Positions 21,378 through 32,933 of a DNA stretch of 64,000 bases are shown piece by piece. The first letter of the stretch is position 1. Each line of letters begins with the position of its first letter. Origin of the DNA: Toxorhynchites rutilus septentrionalis (Eukaryota > Arthropoda > Insecta > Diptera > Culicidae); NCBI RefSeq assembly GCF_029784135.1, contig NC_073746.1:61354097-61418096 (forward strand), given 5' to 3'. Below the pieces are notes generated by a model. It saw nothing but the letters and a program-made list of their open reading frames with translations, searched no databases and was not told the DNA's origin. The position numbers and the translations under genes are program-made.

Positions 21378-22603
21378 TACAGGTTTGACTCGATTATCCT
21401 GGATTCGATTACCCGGAATTTTAGACTCGATTATCCGGAGTATTTTATTTTTGATTTTCGAAAATTTTGAATAATTTGTATAATAATTCCATATTGAAGG
21501 ACTTAACTAGTAGAATGCAGTTAATTATGAAAAATGCAAATCCAAAATGGCGGATTTCATATTTTCTCAGAACCCCATCAATACGGATATAAAATGAATG
21601 GGCATAACTAGTAGAATAAAGTAAAACCTGTTTTTGTGCGTTTTTTTTTTCGTGCAAATTTTTTTTGTGCGATTTTTGAATTTTGAATTTATGTTGTTTA
21701 TTATGTTTTGTGTTCTCCAAGTCAAGTCATTCAGCCATTTTTAGCGACGGCCAAATTGAATTTTTCAATATCATGGAATACGTAGTTTTATAATGACAGT
21801 AGAATTAAAGGTGTCTTCCAAATTTCAGATCAATCAGTCAACAGGAACGGGTTCAATTTTCTATTAAGGTGGGACAACCCTACAAACATTCAAACATACA
21901 TACAAACAGTTCAAACTGACTGAACACATTTGAAAAGTAATTAGTTGTTTGGGGACTGCGGTCATCTTGGAGTTGGATTTTTCATAATCTGCTATATTCT
22001 ACTAGTCGAGAACATTCTACTGATACCCATATTGATGAGGTTTTAAGAAAAAAATATATATGGCGCCATTTTGGATTTTTATTTTTCATAAATCAATGTA
22101 TTCTACTAGTCAATCTCTTTCATTTGATATACATATTGATGGGGTTCTGAGAAAATATGTAATCCGCCATTTTGTAGCGGTAGCCATCTTTGATTTACAT
22201 TTTCCATAAATAATTGTGTTCTACTGGTCAAGCCCTTTCATTCGATACCCATATTGATGGGATTTTGAGAAAATATATACATAATCCGCCATCTTGGATT
22301 TTCAAGATCATGGAATACGCAGTTTTATAATGAAACCAGAGATAAAGATGTGTTCCAAATTTCTGATCAATTGGTCAACAGGGAGGGGGTTAAATTTCTA
22401 TTTATGTGTTACAGCGCTAAATAAAAAGTTACGAAGTCACAAACATACAAACGGGTCAACTTAGATAAAACCGTTTAATAAATAAGTGCAAATCATAGTT
22501 ATATTACGTTTACCAAGAGAAAAAATTCGTTTTTTATGACTCGATTATCCGGAGTGAAAAAAAAATCAATACTCCGGATAATCGAGTCCGACCCGCACTA
22601 AAA
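21378..22603. mobile_element. pogo/Tigger-like MITE with CTCGATTATCCGGA ends and inner repeats
   Basis: The left end TACAGGTTTGACTCGATTAT with repeated CTCGATTATCCGGA mirrors the right end (CTCCGGATAATCGAGTCCGA). It resembles the 12,012-12,871 element but with CCGGA in place of TATACAG. The inside holds three direct units of about 110 bp with TTCTACTAGTC...CATATTGATGGGGTT and AATCCGCCATTTTG (near 22,015-22,290) plus one inverted unit near 21,520-21,610. No ORF of note. Confidence 0.7.
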
Positions 22604-23379
22604 AAAAATTAAATGATTTTTATTCTAATTATAAATTATAAATTTTAATTTTTTTTTTAGATTTTGAGATTGATTACTACTCTAGTTTGTATTCGAATTT
22701 CTTCCTACGTCTATTTTAGGTATATGTGATTTTTTTTTCAGAGTGTTTTTCGCGGTACACAAAAAACTATACATATTTTTAGGCATTTCGAAATTTTGAA
22801 AAAAAAATTACTTTGAGACCCACTTTTGCTCTAATTTTTATTTAAATGCATTCGTATGTTTTGGTTTTTTTCACTTGTAGTGTAATTTTTGTTTTTTTGA
22901 GGTTTCAAGAGGATTGCGCGAAAAAAAAAATTTTTTTAGCCTTAGGGCAATTTTTATTTATTTTGAATTTAGAGACCCAGTACTGCTCTGATATTCATTT
23001 AAACTTTGTTTTTTTATATGTCTAAATTTTGTCGGTATATTTAGAGCATTGCGCTGTACAAAGATTTTTTTCTCGAATGTTAAAATATATGAGATAATAT
23101 TTACATTGGATTTAGATAGTTTACCAAATTCATAGGAGTCAGCAGTACGATAGGGCTCTGTGAGAAAAAATAAAGTCCTTGTGGAAAGATCATTCGGATT
23201 AATGAGAAGAACACTTTAAAAAATCCAAATTATTATTATTTTTTATTTTAATCTTACAATTGAAAACCACGAATACAATAAAATAATCGATTTCAAGAAA
23301 ATAACAATAACAATGCAGACGAGCAAGAAAATTATTTTTGTGTCTCACAATGCTCTTAAAAATTCAGGAAAAAAAATTA

Positions 23380-24307
23380 TAGGAGATTGTGCCCAAGATA
23401 CGACCGCATTTTTGACGTAGAACTACGCTGTTATTTTATATAAGTCGCTTGTTTATACCTTCGGATACTATTCTATAATGCTGTGAATTTTAAAAACAAC
23501 TGCTTGGTAGAATAATTTCTGAAATGGTTTTTTCATTGTAGAATCATTTGAGGATAATTGATTGATGATTCATTCTTGCTCTCGCCAAACAATACACTAG
23601 GTGATCGTATGTCGCAATTTATTTCATGTCAAAGCATTGAAAATTTACCTCGAACGCTATTCCGGTGGCCTTTTTCGCAATTGACATAGACTCGGCTATG
23701 CAGTCGATTATATACATGTTGCACCAGCACCATTATTCCACATCTCATAACTACATCAATATATCTTTAGCACTGCATGGAAACAACAACAATGACAAAA
23801 CTTGCAAGTATCAAATATCATGCTCATCACACACTACGCGAAGCGTCCAATTTATGATGCGGAAAGAAAAACATACGATACGAATAACGCGAAAAACGAA
23901 CAGAAAAACCAAACGAGGATATCCAAGTTAGATTACCACTGGTGGGGTCCAATCGAAGCGCAGCCAAAACAAAGTGAACTGGTATGCTCAACAGTCCGAT
24001 GCCGAATGAAAGTTTGCCTCAGCAAGATCCACTGTTTATACTCTAGGCAAGTATTCCCCTTCATTCTTCTACTTTTCCTTTGTTCACGGAGACTTTCAAT
24101 CCTACTATTTCCCCCCCCCCCTTGGTCATCGATAAGTTGCTCGTTATTGACAGCTCTGTTCGGGGAAGCACACAAATGGACAGAACAAATGTATCGCCAA
24201 AATCCGTTCGCTGCAAAAATAGTAATTAACGTTAACTTTATTTCATAAAAACGTGACCTGTTTTCTGGTTTGGCACCCTTAATGAAAGACGTAGTTCTAC
24301 GTCAAAA
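23380..24307. mobile_element. Repeat element copy B (family of 5,131-5,735)
   Basis: The left end (CCCAAGATACGACCGCATTT, TTGACGTAGAACTACG) and right end (AACGTTAACTTTATTTCATA, GTAGTTCTACGTCAAAA) match copy A. It is about 320 bp longer because of a different middle (23,520-24,220), which has balanced composition and two overlapping ORFs without motifs. This middle could be captured host sequence. It is nested in the 3.7-kb foldback element. Confidence 0.65.
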
Positions 24308-24737
24308 TACGCCAGATGTAAAAAAAGACACATACGAACACATTTAAATAAAAATTAGAACAGAAGTGGGTCTCAAAGTAATATTTTTTTTTCAAAATTT
24401 CGAAATGCCAAAAATATATTTATTTTTGTACCGCGTATTCAATTTTTTTATTATTTTATTTTTTGATGAAAAAATTATTTGAAGGTATTTATCGATACAC
24501 CTTAGTAAGATGTACTTTCAGTATTTTTTTTCAAATTTTTATCTCGAAGCTTTCGGGGATAGCGTAAAATAAACGAAAAAGTACGTTTTTTACTGTAGAT
24601 CCTATGTTAAACCACATAGGGGTTCAATTAAACCGCCAATATTTCTTATTCAATATCCTATACAATGTTTGCCATACAGCTGGTGATTTAGTTTGGGGGC
24701 TCTTTTTACTCCCTCACCCGGCCAGGCCCTTTGTTCC

Positions 24738-25246
24738 TTTTTTTTTTTTATTTTTTTTATCCCTTTTGTTTATTTTAGGCTCATTAGCATTTTAGCTGTA
24801 ACAGAGCCGAATTTTAATCGTGTACATGTCACATATTTATCATATCTATAATTAGCAAATTACACAGTTGCCATTTTTCGGCGTTAGAGTATTCCCTGCT
24901 ATACCATTGCAAATGGTACATATTTACACAGTAGCCATTTAGGCGTAAGAGATTTCCTTCTGTTCTTCCCATTATCCAGTAAGACGGGACAGCGAAGACA
25001 GTTGATTGATCATTGTTGAGTTATTTATAGAACAGCAGCCCGATGTGTCTTGCAGAGCAGAGCAGTTGTATGGATGAATCGATCTTATTTCGACCGTGGA
25101 TCGATCTCCATCGCTGATGATTGTTGCGTGGACGTAGTTATTCTATAACAACACAAAGATGGTCAATTGAGGGCCCTGAGTTTTGAACTCACGATCGATC
25201 ACTTACTAAGCGAACGCGCAACCAATGTGGCTACGGAGACCCCCCC
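24738..25246 (-). mobile_element. SINE family B, copy 1
   Basis: On the minus strand the head GGTCTCCGTAGCCACATTGG, then TGCGCGTTCGCTTAGTAAG, and GTGAGTTCAAAAC form a tRNA-like box A/box B pair. The body contains two partial tandem units (TACGCC.AAATGGC.ACTGTGTAA) of about 60 bp. The 3-prime end AATAAACAAAAGGG is followed by an A-rich tail (T-rich on the plus strand, 24,738-24,760). A second copy is at 58,257-58,723. It abuts the right end of the foldback element at 24,732. No clear target duplication was seen. Confidence 0.85.
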
Positions 25247-28218
25247 TTTTTTTTAAAAAAATGCTCTGAAATATTCATGTTATTAATCGTGAGCTTCACT
25301 CAAGGGGAAAGGTGTAAGAGAAATTCCAAAAGCATGATTTGAATTTATAATGTGCTATAAAATTATATACATGGGGTAACCCATTTGCGATCAAATTGAT
25401 CATCGTCAAGTGAAAGATGCGATGTTTGAGTGATTTATAGTGAGTTGAACAGGTTTCGTGTAAACGCAGTAAATGAACATAGTCCTCTTCAGTTTCGGAC
25501 GTTCAAATGAACTAGACGTGTTTTTTACTAAGTAAAGATAAAACTTTAAACAGTACTTATCCGAATGGCCCTCTGTAAGCAACTTTTAATTTGCAATTGG
25601 TGTGGGAATAACACTGTTTTGAGTCTACTCTTAATTGTTAGAATCGAGTGTACAGAAAAAACGAAAAATTCATCGAAATTTTTTCAGAAATAAAGCGAAG
25701 ATTCGAGGATTTTTTTCCTATTCTAATTTGTCAGATTAAAATAATTGAAATTTATTTCTGAACTACATAAACATTTTAATTAATTGAGCATAAATCTAGT
25801 AATGATTACCACCCCCCAGAATGACACTAAATCAAATAAACCCAACACCTTATAGAACAATCACAACAGCTGCTCCCATTCGATGCGGCGTGCCATCGGT
25901 TATTTCCCGTAGCTTGCCCTATACTCACCGAACCCCACCATGCAAACGAGGAAAACCACAACTAATTGAATATCTATTGAGCAATCACCTGTACAAAGGC
26001 ACAGGTATGCTATGCATTTTATCCTTATTCCGCCACGAGTCATCAAAGCGATTTTCTACACCGCGCCATTGTGGAGCTGCTCTGTGTAGTGTGGTGGTGG
26101 ATGAATTTAATAGAGTGGAGGTAAATAAAAAAATAATGCCAAGTTAATTTTTTTTTTCTCGTTCAAACTGCACAATTTACCGTCAAACAGATTGCACACA
26201 AAACGTGATACTTTACTAGTGCTCAGTGTGAGAACGGTTCCTTCGAACCAGCCACGGACGATGACTAATCGGTATACAGGCGGTTGTGGAAAGTTCGCGC
26301 TATTTGACTGTTTGTGCTCGCGCAAAAGGGCACTGTAATCAATTAGGTAAATATGATGGTTTGGTGGGGTTATTAGCGAACAAAAATCCATCCTGGATGC
26401 AATTCGACAAAGAGACAGAATAAAGGCAAATTATCAATTGAGTGCACCGTATCATCAAACAATAATTCGAATTTTTTTTATACTGTGTATATATTCCATA
26501 TCGGAACTTGTACAACCGTACGTAATTGCTCTTTCTTTGTAAATGACAGCATCGAAGTGTCAATAAAGAAATAGATGTGGTTAATGCAAACCATTCCACA
26601 CCGATTTCCTCCACTTCATACATAAATATCAAATTTTCCGCTGGTCGAACCGTCCCCATGGGTCATTAACCGAACATAACGGACGTGACTGTTGAATTCC
26701 AGGTCTTGTCATCTAGAGAAATCGTCTGTGAGAGAGTTATTGTGAAAAAATACTTCACCGAGTCCCAAAATTCTTGCGCCATTCTAGAGACCGAAAAATA
26801 TCAGCTGCATCTGTCCAGCAGTCCGTCCGTCAATCATGAAACGTAATGACAGGAAGAGGCATCCATAAATCACGACCGCTAAGTATATTTATTATTCAAT
26901 TTACAAACGTTGGGCGTCACGGAGAATTTGTTTCCCATCAGCTGAGGTGCAGCGAGTGAATAAATTATCATCAATTTCCAGAACCCAATACCCACATAGT
27001 ATAGACAAGCTCCGTTTAATCCACTGCTCTGTACCGTTCGCTTATCCATTTCAATCGTCAAATAACATATTCATACGGTGGAGTTGTCCTCACAGGCAAT
27101 AATCTATCAATCAAACCCGGGCCCGGTTGCTCCCCTCCAACCGGCGCCGTTGCTCCCAGGGGCTATCACTGCTTTCCAATCAATGACTGTAAAAAATTAC
27201 ACACTTGTACGCTGCACACTTCACATGACCACGGTCCATTTACGGAGTGGTGGTGTCCCTTGTGACCGCCCGACTGGCCAGATCCAATACGCTGGCCTCT
27301 GTATAAGGTAAATTTAGCATTATGCGCACTCGCAGAGATGAAGACACACATCTCGAACTCTACGTCAGATCACAGCGATTAGCGATGGGTTGGATAGATG
27401 ATGATCAGCTGGGTTCGGATTCATCTTTTCAGCCCCGGAACGATTCGGTCGATAAACAAATTGTTGTTCGTTCAAAATAGAAATTAAAACGCTATGCTGT
27501 ACACTGAATATTTCAATTAGATTTATTATATACCAACGTAACATTCTCTCCCTTCGATTGACTGACGAAGAAAGCCTAACACCGAGGGGAACTGGAGTCT
27601 CGGACGGATCCAGGCGCCTTCAGCCTAGCCGTTCTGCGTGCCGCAGTAGTCACAGCACGTAGGTCGGCGGGTATTGCTCAAACATCAGACCGTGTCTATT
27701 TTTACCCCACACCCTTTTTTCTCCCGTCCCTCCACCGACTCAGTCATAGTCGTTGCAGTGACTGAATAAATATCGATCTATTGCATCAAGCTCTTGAGCG
27801 ATTCTCCCGGTTGAGTACTTCCATCTCTTCTGTATTTATTATTACACAATTTGCTAGAATGGCAATCAGTCCCCGGACTGACTGGCAGACGTGAGCAAGA
27901 AGCAAATCTACTCTCCCCCTTATCGGAAGGGGGACAGGAAGAAAAAAATAAGCGGATCTATCATCGGCCAGATAGTTACGGAAACAGACAACATAATATT
28001 TCAAAATGCTGCCGCTTTTGAACAGAAGGGAGCGGGCCAGGAGCAGCCGTATCGTGGCGCTGACAAGCAAAGATAAATGGTTAAAAATGATAGAAATTTA
28101 ATAGATTTGAGTCTAAGTTGGTACTTATAAATACAATGAAGGAGTGGATATTTATTTCGGCAGAATATATTTCGCATATCAACGGTCTCAAGATTATAGA
28201 ATAACAATGAGAATTTGT
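25247..28218. other. Host-like stretch without recognised gene
   Basis: From 25.8 kb the sequence is less AT-rich and has no repeat partner in the window. ORFs at 25,821-26,147 plus, 26,107-26,391 and 26,339-26,659 minus, 27,078-27,311 plus and 27,786-28,070 minus are short, overlap one another and carry no motif. It could be intron or intergenic DNA of a host gene. Confidence 0.4.
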
Positions 28219-28421
28219 TCAACACGTTGAGTGCCACGGTTTTATAGCGATTTGATGGATTTTCTTAAACGTATTAAGACCACCGTTTCTTATCGTAGTG
28301 GAAGGTATTTCTGTTAGAAAGGGAATGCTTATGAGCTTATATGCTTATATTATTTACCTTTCTTGTCTTATGTTAACTCGGTGTCAGTCACCGGTGACTT
28401 ACGTGGCTGTCAACGTGTTAA
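28219..28421. mobile_element. MITE with AACACGTTGA ends
   Basis: The left end AACACGTTGAGTGCCACG and the inverse of the right end (TTAACACGTTGACAGCCACG) match. The right boundary is TTAA and the left is TCAA, consistent with a mutated TTAA target. TTAA insertion is typical of piggyBac-type elements. About 200 bp, non-coding. Confidence 0.65.
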
Positions 28422-28497
28422 TCAATTTCAGTGTAAATTGTCATGTGTAATTCATCATAGATCACAAATCCCATCATTACTCTGAATATGAGTATTA

Positions 28498-29273
28498 TTA
28501 ACACTTTGTCGTCCGTCGACACCACAGTGGTTACGTACGCATAGAATCGCATAGTGGCTCAGAACTTTAATATCGCTTTTCATTCTGTTGATGTTTAGTT
28601 TAGTAGCTCAAAAGTAGCTCAAAAGTTATGATTTAAAAAAATGCATTTCGGGTATTCGGAATGAAAGAAAATGCTCTATTGTATCCAAAACCACATTAAT
28701 TTCGCGAAAAAGTACAATTTTTAATAATGCGACACTGTTTAACCCTCTACCGCCCAAGTTTTTTATTTATCTAAAAAAAACCTACTCCACTTTCATCTCG
28801 AATTTCCGATTTTCAACATGAAATACTCCTAGCAGAAAGCTGCCAGCATAAAAACAATGTGTATGTGTGATAAATAAAAATATTCTAAAGACGTTCTAGT
28901 GAGGGTGAACATTAAAAATAATGTCTGAATAATTTGAAAACAGAATCCGCGAAGCCCGTCTAAAGGCGGCCTGGGCTGTAGAGGGTTAATGGCCAACAAA
29001 CCTTAAGTGTTCGCAATTTGAGACAAAACGGTATAGTGGGGAGAATATGGACAGGCTTGTAATATTTACGTATGTGTATCTCCAAAATTTCATGAAAGTA
29101 CGGGAACAAGGTAGAGAACTTTTGAGGACTAACGGTAAGATTAGTAATATTTAACAATTTATAATTTCCCGATAATGTCAAGAACGGACAACGATAAGCC
29201 AAGTAATATGATTTAGAGCTGCTGGCGTCAAGCGATTATTTATTTACGAAACTTGCGGACGGCAGAGTGTTAA
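28498..29273. mobile_element. TTAA-flanked element with TTAACACTTTG ends
   Basis: Left TTAACACTTTGTCGTCCG and right, inverted, TTAACACTCTGCCGTCCGCA match, both bounded by TTAA. A second TTAA element is nested at 28,739-28,989. The remainder is non-coding. The TTAA boundary suggests piggyBac-type mobilisation (inference). Confidence 0.7.
28739..28989. mobile_element. Nested TTAA MITE with TTAACCCTCTACCGCCC ends
   Basis: Left TTAACCCTCTACCGCCCAAG and the inverse of the right end TTAACCCTCTACAGCCCAGG differ at few positions. It is 251 bp, non-coding, and inserted in the 28,498-29,273 element. The two families share the TTAAC start but otherwise differ. Confidence 0.75.
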
Positions 29274-29324
29274 ATTTGAAATTGTTAGATGCACAGTTAA
29301 GTTCTTGCTGTATTTTTTTTTTGC

Positions 29325-29605
29325 AAAAATTTAACTTTATTATGATAAAATGGTTACAAATAAAACATACGAAATATTACCATCGCTAGGTACAGCTTTT
29401 TACATCTTTCTGACAAATATCATTGCGATTCAAGTCTTCGTCTTTTGTGGCTATCCATGATTGAAGTCATTTGTTAATATCTTCAACTGGCCCGATCTAC
29501 ATGGTCTTGTACCGTCATACGAAACAAGTAATAATCAGACGGTGCAATATCTGAAGAGTATGACACATGGACAAGACATCTCATTTGAGTATTTAGTTAT
29601 TACAA
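29325..29605 (-). pseudogene. mariner transposase C-terminal fragment
   Basis: On the minus strand the peptide VSYSSDIAPSDYYLFRM contains the PYSPDLAPSDYHLF block of mariner transposases, with the third catalytic aspartate (DD34D type) in APSDYYLF at about 29,525-29,550. Further on, pieces such as SWIATKDEDL and the end of the C-terminal domain can be matched across frame changes. An A-rich stretch (T-rich on plus) at 29,310-29,322 may border the 3-prime end. The N-terminal two thirds are missing, and the fragment is heavily mutated. Confidence 0.75.
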
Positions 29606-31000
29606 AAATGGTTATATTTTCATTTAATTCATAAAATTGGTGATAAATCGGAAATTGGTCTTGCGATTCAAAAGTAATGGATTATCGAAAAAGGGCTATA
29701 TTCGGAAAAATCAACAAAAAAATGAATTGCTTGACCACCTTTGTTCACCTAAAGACTAAAAAAGAGCGTTACCAAAAAAAAAATCTGAGAGGAATAAATA
29801 TAAGAGGATTGAGAAAAATAAGATTTTTCATGAAATTGCTGTTTTTATAATAGAAGCTATCAAAATTATTAATTTTAGAAGATTGGCAATGGAGGATACT
29901 GTGATTAAACCCACAATCGTTCACTTTGTAAGTGGATACGCAACACAAAACCCCAAAATTGATGTTTAACAGAATTGTTAAAAAAATGTTTATTGTTTTG
30001 CGACAATCAATGCATTCTTTGTTTCCTTTTAATTTTGTCCCCCAATACCTCAGGAGCAACACCTGCTATAGGCTAGAATTTTTTGTTTTTTTTTTTGTTA
30101 TACACTTATACACATTTTTAGTAGAAATTGCTGAAAGCAGAAAGAAGAAAAATTGTTGAAAGTCATTTCTACAAGTTCTGTTTTTTTGCCCGTCTGATAT
30201 CTCGCAGTCGGTCGGGCTTTTTGGTAGGAAAGCGCTGATTGACTGAGATTGACAGCTGCAAAATATGAAAATAAAAATACATATGGTTTGTCTTCGGATG
30301 TATTACAAAATGTGACTACTTTCTTGTCGAATATCTGACTATTTTCTATTCATACAATAGTATCTTTTGCACCTGGGACCGCCACATATATTGTGCAAAT
30401 GGACTTAATGCGGGCTGAATAGAAAACGCAGCAAGAAAAACTCGAGGATCAACGTGTTAAGAAAGCACGAAACAGCGTAAAGTTTATACTAACACAAAGA
30501 TATTAGCAAAATAATCATGGAAAAATGAAGGGAAAAAAATAATCAGAGACACAAACTGTCAACAGGTTTCTGCTGGTGAAATCACTCATCCTTTTTGCAG
30601 GAGTTTTACTGATAATAGCTATATAATCCATAATTCCAACCAAACATCTCATGTTGACTGGGAACATTTAAGTAAGTATTTTGTATTAATTGGTCATGGG
30701 GAGCAAAGCGGTCACCTGCTTGTTTGGTAGTATAACTATTGACTATCGACACCATATTGATAGTCACCTTATGTTTGTAGAATTTAATGACTTTCGAGTC
30801 ACCCTGTACTTCAGTAAACCTATCGCATGTCAAAATATGAATAAAAACAGAAATTGCTCTCTCGATATCAATTCAGCCGTAGTTCTGTGCGAATGTTATC
30901 TAAGGAATTTCTCGTGAAATTTAGTATATTCAATCTGATCTTTGTTCGAAAGGGGAAATAGATTTTAATGTGATAAAACTCACTCCTACAGCTTCTTCTA
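29606..31000. other. AT-rich stretch without recognised features
   Basis: Short ORFs only (97 codons minus at 29,769-30,062, 75 codons on both strands near 30.7 kb). No repeat partner in the window. Confidence 0.4.
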
Positions 31001-31402
31001 TCTATAAAAATGAAAAAATCTACGGCTTATATAAAAATGGATCGCCGAATGTGTTGATAAGAGCAAAACTCAAGAAAAGAATTGTCCGATTTAGGGCTGT
31101 CTTTATTCTATCATATGCTCTGTATCAACCATTTATTCCATGTAACGGAGAAATATGTTATTTGCAAGTGGTTGAAAAATCTTGAACGAGAATTGTGTCT
31201 GAAAATAATCTGATATTAAATGACAAGTTTTGGTAGAAGTACTAGGAATGTTATAGTAAAAGGTAATTTTAGAGGGTAGATTAGAAGATGAATCAATGAA
31301 CAGTTCTGCGATTAGACCCATGAACGTGTGCTTAGTAAGAAAACGTGAATGTGATAACGAAAAATAAATTTTGTGCTGGACGAAATTTGCCGGGTCAGCT
31401 AG
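31001..31402 (+). mobile_element. Short non-autonomous Helitron
   Basis: It starts TCTATAAAAATG after a host A (31,000) and ends TTTGCCGGGTCAGCTAG before a host T (31,403). The CTAG end fits the CTRR rule, and the A|T target fits Helitrons. Near the start ATAAAAATGGATCGCCGAAT resembles other members. It lacks the 143-bp units of the 17-kb copy. A 71-codon ORF crosses its start and is not meaningful. Confidence 0.65.
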
Positions 31403-32933
31403 TCTAACATAAAATGAAATGTAAAAAAATCGATCTCACCGAACATCAAAATAAACTCGTTGAGAGATCTTCTAAATGATGGATTTCACGAAAACTGTTT
31501 CCGTTGAACAATTTCACTCCAAATCAACAGAAAAACAGCAAATTTTGACGCGACCATCCCCGATTTCATTGAAACTTGGTGCCGTAAACTGGGGGCAAAT
31601 GATCACGATTTTCAAAGAAATGTAAATATTTCCGAATTTTTTAGTTTATTTATATTTAAAACCAGTACTGGTGCTAAGGTCTCAAAACGTTATGACAATT
31701 TTTGTTGAAAAAATCTTTAAGCGTTAGTTTGGAAAATTTTTAGAGGAGAATTTTAAAACATAGCTTTGGGTGAAATTGATAAATAATCTTTTTTTTCATT
31801 ATTTTCTAACGCAATATGCATAAAAAATGTTTAAAAATTCACAGATTTTATTGCCTACAGTCATTCATTTTTTTTGAAAATACATATTCTATCCACCTAA
31901 AGGTGTATTCTTGTCTTTCTCATATCTCAATCTAAAGTTTAAGTTGCAAATCATCCTGAGACCATCCAGGTTAATGTAACCAAAACCCTTTTTGAAAAAG
32001 TTACCAATGTGCTAGTTTTGACAAATCATGAAGTTTGATTTGGTTCTGGTCATAAAGAGGCCACTTCCCTCGAAAACCTGATCCGGAACGAATCCAGGTT
32101 ATGTCAACGAGCTCATGTAGGCTTGAATTGGCCTGCTGACACTGCGCTTCCAACTGTTTCGGATGAATATTTGAGATCAGTTCTTGCACCCAACCGCTTC
32201 TTAAAAGTTCGAGTCATTTTCCACGAAGATAAAACTTTTTATATTGGTTGAAACAACACACAAAGACGTTCGAATGAAGAATGAAAAAATAAACAAATAG
32301 TATGGTTACTTCTAAAGTTGATTGATGTAATGGTAATATTAGGGTAGTTGGTTTTTAGATGCTGAATTGCCTCGAGTGGAATTTAGGTTGTCTGGTTATG
32401 AAATAAAGTTGTCCTTCGTGTTTTTTGTGAAATAGATTTTTCTTACTTGTTTCAGTGTAATTGCTACTGTTTGACCATGGTTCCAATTTGTGAAGTACCA
32501 GCTGGGTGTGAATAAATATGTTTTACGCCTATCAATAACGTTTTGATATGTTGAAAATATGTTTCTTTACCATGCTTAGGAATGTGAACGAAAAACGAAA
32601 AATATGTTTTTTTACGGAATTTTATTAGCGATTCGTTGGGAACCATTGACGAAAAGAACCTTCAGATGGTAATTGAACATGTCACATAAAAAAGTTTTAA
32701 ATTTAATTACACAATCCCTCATAAAAATTAATGTTTCATATCAGTAGTACGCTTGATCAATTTCCCCCTGGATGACGGTACTTCTTATATAAGCTATCCA
32801 AAATCACAATTTTCATTGTCATACGACCAATTTAAATTACGACTGATTCTTCAAAAGGGTATATTGAAAATCATTGATGTTTTTTTAAAATAAAACCGTC
32901 TGAAAAAGATGTCTGACTAAAATATGGTCGGTG
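31403..32933. other. AT-rich stretch without recognised features
   Basis: No ORF above 62 codons and no inverted or tandem repeat seen. Confidence 0.4.

Larger units (their letters stand above)
20996..24732. mobile_element. 3.7-kb foldback element with 150-bp internal repeats
   Basis: The ends AAAGGGCCTGGCCGGGTAAG (20,996) and its inverse (ending 24,732) are inverted repeats, and similarity continues inward for almost 400 bp per side (for example 21,270-21,380 against 24,430-24,560). Internal units of about 150 bp with GAGACCCA.T.CTGCTCTAAT recur at about 21,094, 22,667, 22,822 and 22,970, and inverted near 24,345. Two other elements (21,378-22,603 and 23,380-24,307) sit inside, so the original unit was about 1.6 kb. 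It interrupts the retrotransposon endonuclease sequence. It is non-coding and of unknown superfamily. Confidence 0.75.

Noticed and set aside
25165..25246. tRNA gene on the minus strand
   Set aside because: It is the head of SINE family B, repeated at 58,257 with the same body.
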